NCBI RefSeq assembly: GCF_000499385.1
Contig: NW_013651837.1
Location: 1-12,228 of the forward strand
Direction: 5' to 3'
DNA: 12,228 nt
Source of the DNA: Eimeria necatrix
Taxonomy: Eukaryota > Apicomplexa > Conoidasida > Eucoccidiorida > Eimeriidae
The position numbers were made by a program, and so were the translations under genes. The notes under the pieces were generated by a model, which made no database searches, was not told the origin of the DNA, and was given only the letters and a program-made list of their open reading frames with translations. Positions within the stretch are counted from its first letter, which is position 1. Every line of letters starts with the position of its first letter. Below are positions 1 to 6,773 of the stretch, piece by piece.

Positions 1-95
1 GGTTTAGGTGTTGAGGACTTGCCAGCTAAACCCTCGTTAAGGGTTTAGGTGTTGAGGACTGAACAGCTAAACCCTCGTTAAGGGTTTAGGTGTGA
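1..95. repeat. Telomere-like 41-bp tandem repeat with hairpins
   Basis: Two full 41-bp units start at 1 and 42, and a third partial unit starts at 83. Each carries GGGTTTAGG-type sequence in one orientation and CTAAACCCT in the other. Across each unit junction the two face each other as 9-bp inverted arms, CTAAACCCT (26-34, 67-75) and AGGGTTTAG (40-48, 81-89), separated by the 5-base loop CGTTA. The heptamer matches the plant/apicomplexan telomere motif TTTAGGG. The units alternate orientation and are diluted with other sequence, so this is an interstitial telomere-like repeat and not a functional telomere. The array continues beyond the left edge of the window. Confidence 0.85.
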
Positions 96-169
96 AGTCT
101 TTGCCCAAACGCCTTCTGCGCCCGCTGGGCACTTGGACGCATGCAGCTCTCAACTGCAACTCAGCAGCA

Positions 170-560
170 AATCTGAACTCTCAGTTTGCACTTATAAAAT
201 AAAGTGAAGTAAAGAAATAACTAAAGACAGTGGATCTTCACTCTCAGTCTGCACTTATAGAAGATAAAGTGAAATAAAAGAAATGACTGACGCAGTAGAT
301 TTTCACTCTCAATTTGTACTTCAAGAAGCTAAAAAATAACTGAACTTAGAGGCTAAGTGCTAAGTGAAGTGAAGCAAAACAAAAACTGAATACAGAAGCT
401 AGAAGTGGAATAAAAGGAACAACTAGAAGCCGCAGATCTTGTCAAAAGGAGAAGCTAGAAACAAAAGACCTTCACTGGGAATTCGCTAGAAGTTGTTGAA
501 AAGAAACAACTAAAAACAGGAGATCTTCACTGTCAATTGGCTAAAGTGAAGGAAAAGAAA
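170..560. repeat. Degenerate A-rich ~58-65 bp tandem repeat
   Basis: Copies of a diverged unit recur with a CTCTCAGTTTGCACTTAT-like block at 178, 241 and 306 (spacing 63 and 65). Each is followed by A-rich AAAGTGAAGTAAAGAAATAACT-type sequence in variant form. Later copies are recognised by GATCTTCACT-like blocks near 469 and 525. The repeats are too diverged for a clean consensus by eye. No ORF of credible composition runs through them. They probably belong to the same repeat-rich block as the telomere-like units at 1-95. Confidence 0.65.
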
Positions 561-775
561 AGCTAAACTGCAGAAAATGGCATTTCGCGGCTGCTGCTGC
601 TGACACATAAATGCTTAGGGGAAAGCAGCACAAAAAGCGCAGCTAAAGCGTTAAGGACTTTGTACAAAAGAGGAGCTGCGCAATCGGCAGTTTGTTGCAT
701 GCATGCGCCCCATGGAATTAAAACGAAACAACACATTAAACGGGGTCCGCGCATTCCTTCGGAGGCCCCGCGCTG

Positions 776-846
776 GCAGCTGCTGCTGCTGCAGCAGCAG
801 CTGCTGCTGCTGCTGCTGCTGCTGCAGCCGCCCGCAGCAGCAGCAA
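776..846. repeat. CTG/CAG triplet tract with internal palindromes
   Basis: Alternating CTG and CAG runs: CTG repeats, then CAG repeats, then a longer CTG run, a short GCCGCCCG spacer and a final CAG run. Because CTG and CAG are reverse complements, adjacent runs make palindromes that could fold as hairpins on either strand. CAG expansions, often read as homopolymeric amino acids, are typical of Eimeria genomes. Here every reading frame across the tract is low-complexity and none belongs to a recognisable protein, so I treat it as non-coding. Confidence 0.85.
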
Positions 847-1043
847 GTTGAACTTCCGGGCCGGCCGGAAAGGGAATTTGCAAAAAGTCCGGCCTCGAGC
901 CTCCGGCTTCGCCTCTGCATTCCGCTTCCTGTGCATAACAACCAACCCCACCAAAGAAGCCAAGTGGATTCCCAAGTGCCTCTCAAGGCTCTTGGCGCAA
1001 GCCCCAGCTCCACCTGCAGCCAAAACGCATGCAATCCATCCCC

Positions 1044-1150
1044 GCATGCACTCCAACGCATGCACTCCGACGCATGCACTCCGACGCATGCACTCCAACG
1101 CATGCACTCCGACGCATGCACTCCGACGCATGCACTCCGACGCATGCACC
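1044..1150. repeat. 14-bp GCATGCACTCC(A/G)AC tandem array
   Basis: Seven exact 14-bp units start at 1044, 1058, 1072, 1086, 1100, 1114 and 1128, and an eighth partial unit starts at 1142. Units differ only at the twelfth base: A, G, G, A, G, G, G. This suggests a 42-bp (3 x 14) duplication step. Each unit starts with the palindrome GCATGC. The array lies about 200 bp past the SPT stop codon, so it may fall in the SPT 3' UTR or just beyond it. Confidence 0.9.
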
Positions 1151-1222
1151 CCTCCTTGCATGCCCTCCTCCACCCCTCCTTGCATGCCCTCCTCCAGTCC
1201 TCCTTGCATGCCCTCCCCCGCA
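1151..1222. repeat. 24-bp CCTCCTTGCATGCCCTCC tandem array
   Basis: Three units start at 1151, 1175 and 1199, giving a 24-bp period. Each centres on TTGCATGCC embedded in pyrimidine-rich CCTCC sequence. The array follows the 14-bp array directly and shares only the GCATGC core with it. Confidence 0.85.
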
Positions 1223-1341
1223 TGCATGCACCCTCCTCTGCATGCAAGCCCTCCCCTGCATGCATGCATGCATGCATGCATGCATGCATGCATGCACTCC
1301 CGTGCATGCATGCATGCATGCAAGCCCTCCCGCTTTGCATG
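1223..1341. repeat. (TGCA)n microsatellite cluster
   Basis: Two uninterrupted runs, (TGCA)10 at 1257-1296 and (TGCA)5 at 1303-1322, are joined by CTCCCG and flanked by further GCATGCA copies near 1230, 1240 and 1337. The run is fully palindromic. TGCATGCA is also the DNA target of one class of apicomplexan ApiAP2 transcription factors, so the run contains many overlapping potential sites. That regulatory reading is inference; slippage of a simple repeat explains the run equally well. The block ends a few bases before the SPT stop codon on the other strand. Confidence 0.9.
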
Positions 1342-1347
1342 CACTGT

Positions 1348-2617
1348 TCACCGCCTCTTGCGGGCGTGTTGGTCATCGGGAAGGACTTGCACAGTGGTTT
1401 CAACGAGAGCCCTCACGAACTCGTGCATGAGTTCTTTCGTGTAAGCCGCAGTGGCTGTGACTCTTATGCGAGGCCTCAATAAAGGACAAGCCGGGAAGGC
1501 CGCGGCGGCGCAGTAGAAGCCGCGGTCCAGCAGCGCAGTGGTGATGCGGAACATCCGCTGCGGGCTGTTGGGGAAGACCACTGGTATGACAGTGGTGCAG
1601 TCCATTCCCTCGACTTCGTACTTGAGCTCCTGGGGGTAGTCCGCGGGCCAGCGGCCGTCGCCGCTCTCTATGAGGGCCCGGAGGTACTTAGCGTTTTCTT
1701 GGGCTTTTGAAATCCGCCACTGCTGCTCTCCAGTCATCAGTTCGAAGGCCTTGAGCGCTCCGCCGGCGGAGTAGGCCGTGAGCGACGCTGAGAAGACAGA
1801 GCCGGGAGCGTGGAAGTCCAGGAAGTCTATGAGGGGCCTCTTGCAAGTAATAAAGCCCCCGACTCCGCCAATGGACTTGGAGAAAGTTCCGCACAAGACC
1901 TCGCAAGCCCCAGGCATGTTGAAGTGCTCCTCCAGCCCCCGCCCCGTGGCCCCCAAGACCCCCAGCCCGTGGGCCTCGTCGCAGAGGATTTTGCAGTTGT
2001 GATTATTCGCCAGAGTCCGCAAGACCGGGAGCTCAGCGATGTCCCCCTCCATGGAGTAGACGCTCTCGATCACCAGCCAGCAGCTCTTGTGCTTGGGCCG
2101 CTCGCGCTGCAGCAGCCGCAGCAAGTGGCCGTAGTTGTTGTGTTTGAAGAACAAGTGCCGCGCCCCACAGATGCTCATGCCAGTCCTCAGAGACGCATGC
2201 GCGCGGCTGTCAGCTATTATTAAGTCTCCTTTCTTAGCCACTGCAGCCACAGCACTCATAGTGGCCAGAAAGCCAGTGGCGCACAGCAGCGCGTCGTCGC
2301 GCCCGTAGTAAGCCGCCACCCGCCGCTCCAACTCCCGCAGGATCGTCGAGTTGCCCCCCAGCATCCGCGCCCCGTGAGAACCAGTGGACCACTCCCGCGC
2401 TGCTGCTATTGCTGCCTCCTGCACCTGCACTCAGAAGAAAACATGCAAGACACACAACCCTGCTGCTGCTGCTGATGATGATCATGATGATGCTGCTGTT
2501 GATGATGCTGTTGATGATGCTGCTGCTGCTGCAGGTGAACAGCAGCAGCAGCAGCAGCAGGTGAGCAGCAGCAGCAGCAGCAGCAGGTGAGCAGCAGCAG
2601 CAGCAGCAGCAGCAGGT

Positions 2618-2668
<51 letters not shown>

Positions 2669-3366
2669 CAGGAGCAGGAGCAGCAGCAGACTTGGGGTTC
2701 GCGGATGAAGTCGAGGTAGCTGTAGGAGCTCATGGGGTAGGCCTCCTTGTTGCCTGCGCAGAGGACGCGGTCGGCCTTGACGTTGGCGATCTCGACCATG
2801 AAGGGCCACCTGTTGTCTGCCTTGAGGGCCTTCTTGGCCTCCACGTAAGTGACCACTTCGGACTCTCCAGGCCGCACTTCAATTCCCAATTTAATCTTCT
2901 GAGCCATGTAAAAAAGGTGGCGCGTGCCTTCTGCGAAGCGGCGTACGTACAGCACGCGGGCGTAGAAAGCCGCAGAGTCCCGCAGCCGCCGCAGCGCCTC
3001 CGCCGCCACTTCTAAAAGTCTTCCCTCTTCGAGGGCCTCGGCGAGGGGCTGCAGCAGCCTGCGGAGTCTCTGTGCAGCTTTCTGTTCCGCCAGCTTCTTC
3101 AGCATTTGCTGCACGTCGGAGAGCCCCGCGCCGAGGGCTGGGGGGGCCCGGGGCCCCGGCAGCAGCTGAGTCGCGATCCAGGAAACCCGCAGAGAGTCGC
3201 TGGAGGCGTCTTCGGTGAAAGAAGCCAGCAGAAAGCCCAGCAGCACTATCCCCAGCAACGCGCAGTGCAGCACGTCCACGGAGGCGAACAGCGACTCGTA
3301 GCCCAGCCACTGCGCAGCGCCTCCGAACTCCTCCCCCCGCGGCACCCACGAGCCCCCGAAAAACAT
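1348..3366 (-). CDS. SPT: Serine palmitoyltransferase (bacterial-type, PLP-dependent), two exons
   Basis: Exon 1 is 3366-2692 (225 codons) and exon 2 is 2424-1348. They join in phase 0 to a 583-residue protein. The family is the alpha-oxoamine synthases, fold-type I PLP enzymes; SPT condenses L-serine with palmitoyl-CoA to 3-ketosphinganine, the first step of sphingolipid synthesis, usually at the ER. Residues ~30-50 form one hydrophobic membrane segment, followed by an alpha-helical charged linker. The catalytic core starts near residue 170. Visible motifs: GSHGAR (~240), the cofactor-stacking His301 in SRAHASL, Asp374 and His377 in CDEAHG, Schiff-base Lys408 in GTFSKSIGG, and the RIRVT strand (~544). 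The FSKS context favours SPT over ALA synthase or KBL/BioF. The splice junction restores EPQ|VQEAA, which matches the family. The start is the only ATG after the in-frame stop at 3526-3528, and has A at -3; an extra upstream exon is possible. A four-codon uORF (ATG GTG TTT TGA) lies at 3599-3588. Confidence 0.85.
2425..2691 (-). other. SPT intron, built mainly of triplet repeats
   Basis: This is a 267-nt GT-AG intron with donor CCCCAA|GTCTGC and acceptor TGAGTGCAG|GTGCAG. Most of it (2461-2690) is CTG triplets mixed with ATC/ATCAT-type triplets on the coding strand. On the plus strand the CAG tract is broken into higher-order units by GGTGA(G/A)C at 2535, 2561, 2587 and 2616, a spacing of 26-29 bp. 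The unspliced frame stays open for about 70 codons of Cys, Ala and Leu runs before a stop near 2482, so retention would give a truncated SPT lacking the whole active site. Confidence 0.85.
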
Positions 3367-3374
3367 CTTCGCCC

Positions 3375-3375
<1 letters not shown>

Positions 3376-3414
<39 letters not shown>
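3376..3414. repeat. (CAG)13 tract in the SPT leader
   Basis: Thirteen uninterrupted CAG triplets (CTG on the SPT strand) end 9 bp upstream of the proposed SPT start codon. In the SPT frame they would read as poly-leucine. No ATG precedes them in that frame before the stop at 3526-3528, so they are placed in the 5' UTR. They would be translated only if an unseen upstream exon splices in. Confidence 0.9.
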
Positions 3415-3416
<2 letters not shown>

Positions 3417-4595
3417 GGAGAGCCGCGCGGCGACGCGAGGCGAGGCGGCCAGGAGAGAGGCCGCCGCGGAGCCCCGGGAAACGCACTGGCACAGAACGCC
3501 GGCGAGAAGGCTCGAGGGACTCTGTTCAAGTCGCTGCGAATCGCCGGAAAAGCCGGAAAACGCGGCACGCACGAGATTCGCAGACGTTCAAAACACCATG
3601 GGCACGGAGGCGGACACGCCGCCCGGGAAGCTCGGCGGCCCGGGGAATCCGCAGACGCGCAAGAGAGAAAAAGGCAAAAGAAACGCAAAATCCAAAAAAA
3701 ATGGCCAAGAGGCGCGGGAAAGGCGGCGCAGCAGGACTTGCAACAGTTGCACCCGCAGGCTCCGCCGTCTAGAGCATCACCAGCTCTGTGGGCTATTACT
3801 CCCTTAAACCCTTCTCTACCTCGCAATCCGCTACTCTTCCGATATCCACTTCTACCCCATCCTCTTCCATTTCCAGCAGGCGGCTACTCCCCGCAAATTC
3901 CCGTCCCAAGGTGCCGGTACACCGCAGGGCTCCGGCTGCTGCGACGCGATTATAAGGGCTGTGCTGTGTTCCTCCGCCGCGACTTGCGCTGCTCAAAGAC
4001 TTTCCACAGCCAATTGCTCCCCAGTTCAAAAAACAAAAACCACTTTTTCCGATTCGAGAAAGAAAGATTAACGAAACCCAACGTTTGCGCCCAAACAGCC
4101 TAACCGCCGCCGAGTCCTCCTCATGCGCATCAGCTGCTTCGCTGACGACGGCCAATCCCAACAACTACAATTCCGCTTTTTCCTCCGATAAACACTTTTC
4201 CTAATTCAGCAGCATTTCTTGCTTCGTCTTCTGCAAGGCTTCTGCAAAAGTGCTCCAGAGCATTTAGTCGTTCGCAGCCGAAACAGGTAGCCACGCAAAC
4301 GGTTCACACTGGGCTGCAGGCGCTGCGCTGCCGCAGCTTACTACTTCCTCCGAAACAAGTAATTCTTAATTGACACTCCTTTCGCATTTCCTAAACAAAT
4401 ATATATTTAACGCCTTTCTCTAGTGCACACGGAGCCTCTCTCGCCCGCCATAACCTGCACGGGGCCTCTACGCTGCATTCCAAGACGCCTCCGGCGCCGC
4501 TTGGGCTACTGGCCAGCACGCAATTTGGCCGCTACGGCTAAAACAGCAAAACTTAGGACTGGCTAGAATGCAATGTAGTGCCTAAAGAAGCCTTT
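3415..4595. other. Intergenic region upstream of SPT, no supported gene
   Basis: The part next to SPT (3415-3720) is GC-rich and is probably SPT 5' UTR and promoter. From 3780 the sequence becomes mixed and pyrimidine-rich. Short ORFs on both strands have proline/arginine/serine-rich composition without family resemblance and look like chance. AT-rich patches occur at 4360-4420. I see no tRNA, tandem repeat or recognisable promoter element. Coccidian genes usually lack a TATA box, so no promoter is called. Confidence 0.5.
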
Positions 4596-5369
4596 ATGGG
4601 TTGTCTAAGTGCACGGAAAGCTCCGGCCTCACTGGCCGCGAGCTACAGACACGTAGGGACAAACAGAAAGCTAACTCTGCAGCCTGGCAAAGACCTTTTC
4701 TGCAGTGCAATTGGCCGCAAAGCCAGCTACAAGGCACTATTCAGTCAATTTAGAATCTTTTCCTCTTTGCTTGCCCCCAAAGGCACGGGGGAAATGCTTT
4801 TCGTGTGGGTCACCTCAGAAGCTCGCAGCGACAACTTGTGCAGCGTTTCTTTGAAGAGCTCAGCTCCAGCTGGGCCCCGTGAAAATGTGTCTGAGGGCCT
4901 TACTTTGAAAGAAGAAACTTATTTGGCTCATTTCAACCCCCTTTTTGAAACACACTGTAGCGCAGTAGAGCTTCACTGCCTCACGGAGCCTACGGGCTTG
5001 AGACAGTGCAGAAGTCGCGCGTTGAAACGCCGGAACTTCAGCCAAAAGGTGTTCTTGTTCTTTGTTAATTCAAAACAAATAAATCCACTAAGAGAAAAAC
5101 CTGCAAAAATTCGCACAAAACCGCCTAAAAAGAAAGCAACGCTGCTGCCACGAGCTCGCGCAAAGCTTCCCCAACACACACACAACTCCGCATGCAATGA
5201 ATATCGCCGCAGGAAAAGAAATACTTCTGCGATCTTTGTCTTTATTCACTATTTGCATTCTTCTTTGTTTTGCATTAAATGGGAAACAGCAGAGAGGTGC
5301 TGCTTGCAGTGCAGATGCAAATGGAAAGGAGTCGAAACGCATTTGCAAGAAGAAAGCAGTAAATGCTGA
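4596..5369 (+). CDS. Doubtful hypothetical ORF, 257 aa
   Basis: An ATG-started frame is open for 257 codons from 4596 to 5369. That is long for intergenic DNA of roughly even base composition, and this length is the only real support. The predicted product is basic in its C-terminal half (a KPPKKK stretch and RRRKR near the end). It is rich in Ser, Lys and Cys, and has no signal peptide, clear membrane segment or family motif that I recognise. It overlaps another candidate (5197-5499) in a different frame, so both cannot be real over that stretch. It could be a lineage-specific protein, an exon of a spliced gene, or a chance frame. Confidence 0.25.
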   Translation: MGCLSARKAPASLAASYRHVGTNRKLTLQPGKDLFCSAIGRKASYKALFSQFRIFSSLLAPKGTGEMLFVWVTSEARSDNLCSVSLKSSAPAGPRENVSEGLTLKEETYLAHFNPLFETHCSAVELHCLTEPTGLRQCRSRALKRRNFSQKVFLFFVNSKQINPLREKPAKIRTKPPKKKATLLPRARAKLPQHTHNSACNEYRRRKRNTSAIFVFIHYLHSSLFCIKWETAERCCLQCRCKWKGVETHLQEESSKC

Positions 5370-5499
5370 AACTTTTGCAGTTATTAGCAAGAAGATGAGA
5401 AGACTGATGAATGGTTTCTGCGAGTTCTACTTCTCAGTAGCTTTTAATGAAAGGATTCGCACAACTCACAAACAGCTTTCACTAACAAAGGCTTTCTAA
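5197..5499 (+). CDS. Doubtful small secreted-type ORF, 100 aa
   Basis: An ATG-started ORF of 100 codons. The N-terminus has the layout of a secretory signal peptide: a short charged start (residues 1-12), a hydrophobic core LSLFTICILLCFALNG (about 14-29) and a polar segment with small residues near 36-40 where cleavage could occur. The rest is basic and has no recognised domain. Small secreted proteins are common in apicomplexans, but a hydrophobic stretch of this size can arise by chance. It competes with the longer frame at 4596-5369. It could also be the first exon of a spliced gene. Confidence 0.25.
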   Translation: MNIAAGKEILLRSLSLFTICILLCFALNGKQQRGAACSADANGKESKRICKKKAVNAETFAVISKKMRRLMNGFCEFYFSVAFNERIRTTHKQLSLTKAF

Positions 5500-6207
5500 A
5501 CTGAAACTGCATTGGAATTTGCACTGAGGCGATGCCCGCACTGGCACTCCTACTGGGACCACCTTGGCATTTATGAAGAAGCTGAACATGGAGTTTGTAA
5601 AGCTCCTGGCCTTCTACTGTATTTATGCCAGATAATTTGTATTATATTATCAGAAGATCTTATGTTTCGCTGGGCAGTCGCATACCCGACTGATTTGCAT
5701 TATATGCACGGATAGCTCGGCTTCTAGTTGCAAAGGGTAAAGCTGGAGTGGCATTTTCCAGCTTTCTCAACGCCGAGTTTCATAAAGTTTTGCGCATCAC
5801 TGTTACTACCAAGATAAGCCATAAACAGCTGCTGTATATATACTATGCATTCCAGCAGAAGCGGCCGCAGCCCGTCCATTTTCTCAGCAAGTGCGCCCTT
5901 CTAAGACTGTGTCTACGTTGCATTTAATGGTATTTACATACCTGTCTATTCATTATTTAAAACCTTAGGCAGCAATCACTGTCTTAAACGTGACGCTATT
6001 TCGTTTCCAGTTGTATCCTGCAGGTTGCTTTAGGGTTCGTGCCATAATCGCATTTCCACATTAAAAATGCCGAATTGAATTCTTTATACATATTGTACAC
6101 TTTTCTCGAAAATTTTCATATTTTTTGCGCTTCGTTATTATTGGATCGTGTCTCTTTTGGAAGTCCGAAGTATCGGATCCAGTCTAATTAGCACGCGTCC
6201 GTGTTGA
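5500..6207. other. AT-rich intergenic stretch, nothing recognised
   Basis: The sequence is AT-rich, especially 5900-6150, with frequent stops in all frames and only short ORFs. No tandem repeats, RNA gene or protein family match is visible. By position it is most likely promoter and distal upstream sequence of the transporter gene at 6774. Confidence 0.5.
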
Positions 6208-6549
6208 ATGGCTCCTCTGGCTGCCGCAAGTGTCATTGCGTATATTTCTAAGAGAGTTTATAAAATTAAAACTACAGCTTTTTCGTTTCTGTCTAGGGGA
6301 GTGTTTGTTATCGCTGTGAATGACACCGAACTCGAACACCCAGGAGTTTCAACTGGCTGCTTCTTTGCGCCGACGCTGCTCCGCTTTGCTTATTGTTGCC
6401 TTCGTGAAATTCCTAACAAATTAATAAATCTGAAATTTGACAGGATAGTCCTTTCTGAAACATTTGGCAGCACGTTTTTATGCAGGTTAGGTTCATATAC
6501 CTGCTGCCCGCCCCACGAGTACGTGTGTCCATCAGACTGCGTAGACTGA
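6208..6549 (+). other. Possible upstream ORF (113 codons) before the transporter
   Basis: An ATG at 6208 opens 113 codons ending at TGA 6547-6549. The product resembles no family I know and has mixed hydrophobic and Cys-rich composition. Its stop lies one base before a strong splice-donor match (GACTGAG|GTGAGC at 6551). It may be an upstream ORF in the transporter 5' UTR, an unrelated small gene, or chance. Confidence 0.25.
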
Positions 6550-6550
6550 G

Positions 6551-6772
6551 GTGAGCGGATCCGCGGTAATACCGAGTCTGCCAATAAAAGTCTTCAGCGT
6601 TTTCAACTCTGCGATTTTCTTCATGCTTTCGAATACTTTGACTAGCTTCGGCGTAATCGGGAGCCTCCTTGTTGACGCACTTGTTCACCGCAGCCCATCG
6701 CGTGCACCCGGTTCAGTTCCAGTACCTCACAGAGCTACTGGAGCTTATAAATACAAACTCGTTTGATTGCAG
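6551..6772 (+). other. Candidate 5'-UTR intron of the transporter gene
   Basis: The donor GAG|GTGAGC at 6551 and acceptor TTTGATTGCAG|A ending at 6772 would define a 222-nt intron finishing one base before the transporter ATG (6774). Both sites fit consensus. There is no coding continuity to test the junction, so this rests on splice signals and position only. A TTATAAATA run at 6745-6753 lies inside it. Confidence 0.4.
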
Positions 6773-6773
6773 A

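Noticed and set aside
1..95. A true chromosome end (telomere)
   Set aside because: The heptamers are not in uninterrupted head-to-tail tandem and occur in both orientations within a longer unit.
703..1482. Long frames on both strands (up to ~260 codons) across the 5' repeat region
   Set aside because: They run through CTG/CAG and GCATGC repeats, giving Ala/Leu/Ser runs and His-Ala-Cys-Met repeats in all frames. Openness comes from the repeat having no stop codons, not from coding.
2234..2809. Poly-Leu/Cys/Ser frame across the SPT intron on the minus strand
   Set aside because: It is the triplet-repeat intron read in another frame, overlapping both true SPT exons.
2891..3826. 311-codon minus-strand frame and 233-codon plus-strand frame over SPT exon 1
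   Set aside because: Both are shadows of the GC-rich SPT exon and leader. The composition is Arg/Ala/Pro-rich without domain features, while the SPT frame has family motifs.
6020..6060. Possible tRNA B-box (GGTTCG) near 6033
   Set aside because: The motif does not complete GGTTCRANNCC, and no A-box or cloverleaf arms could be built around it.
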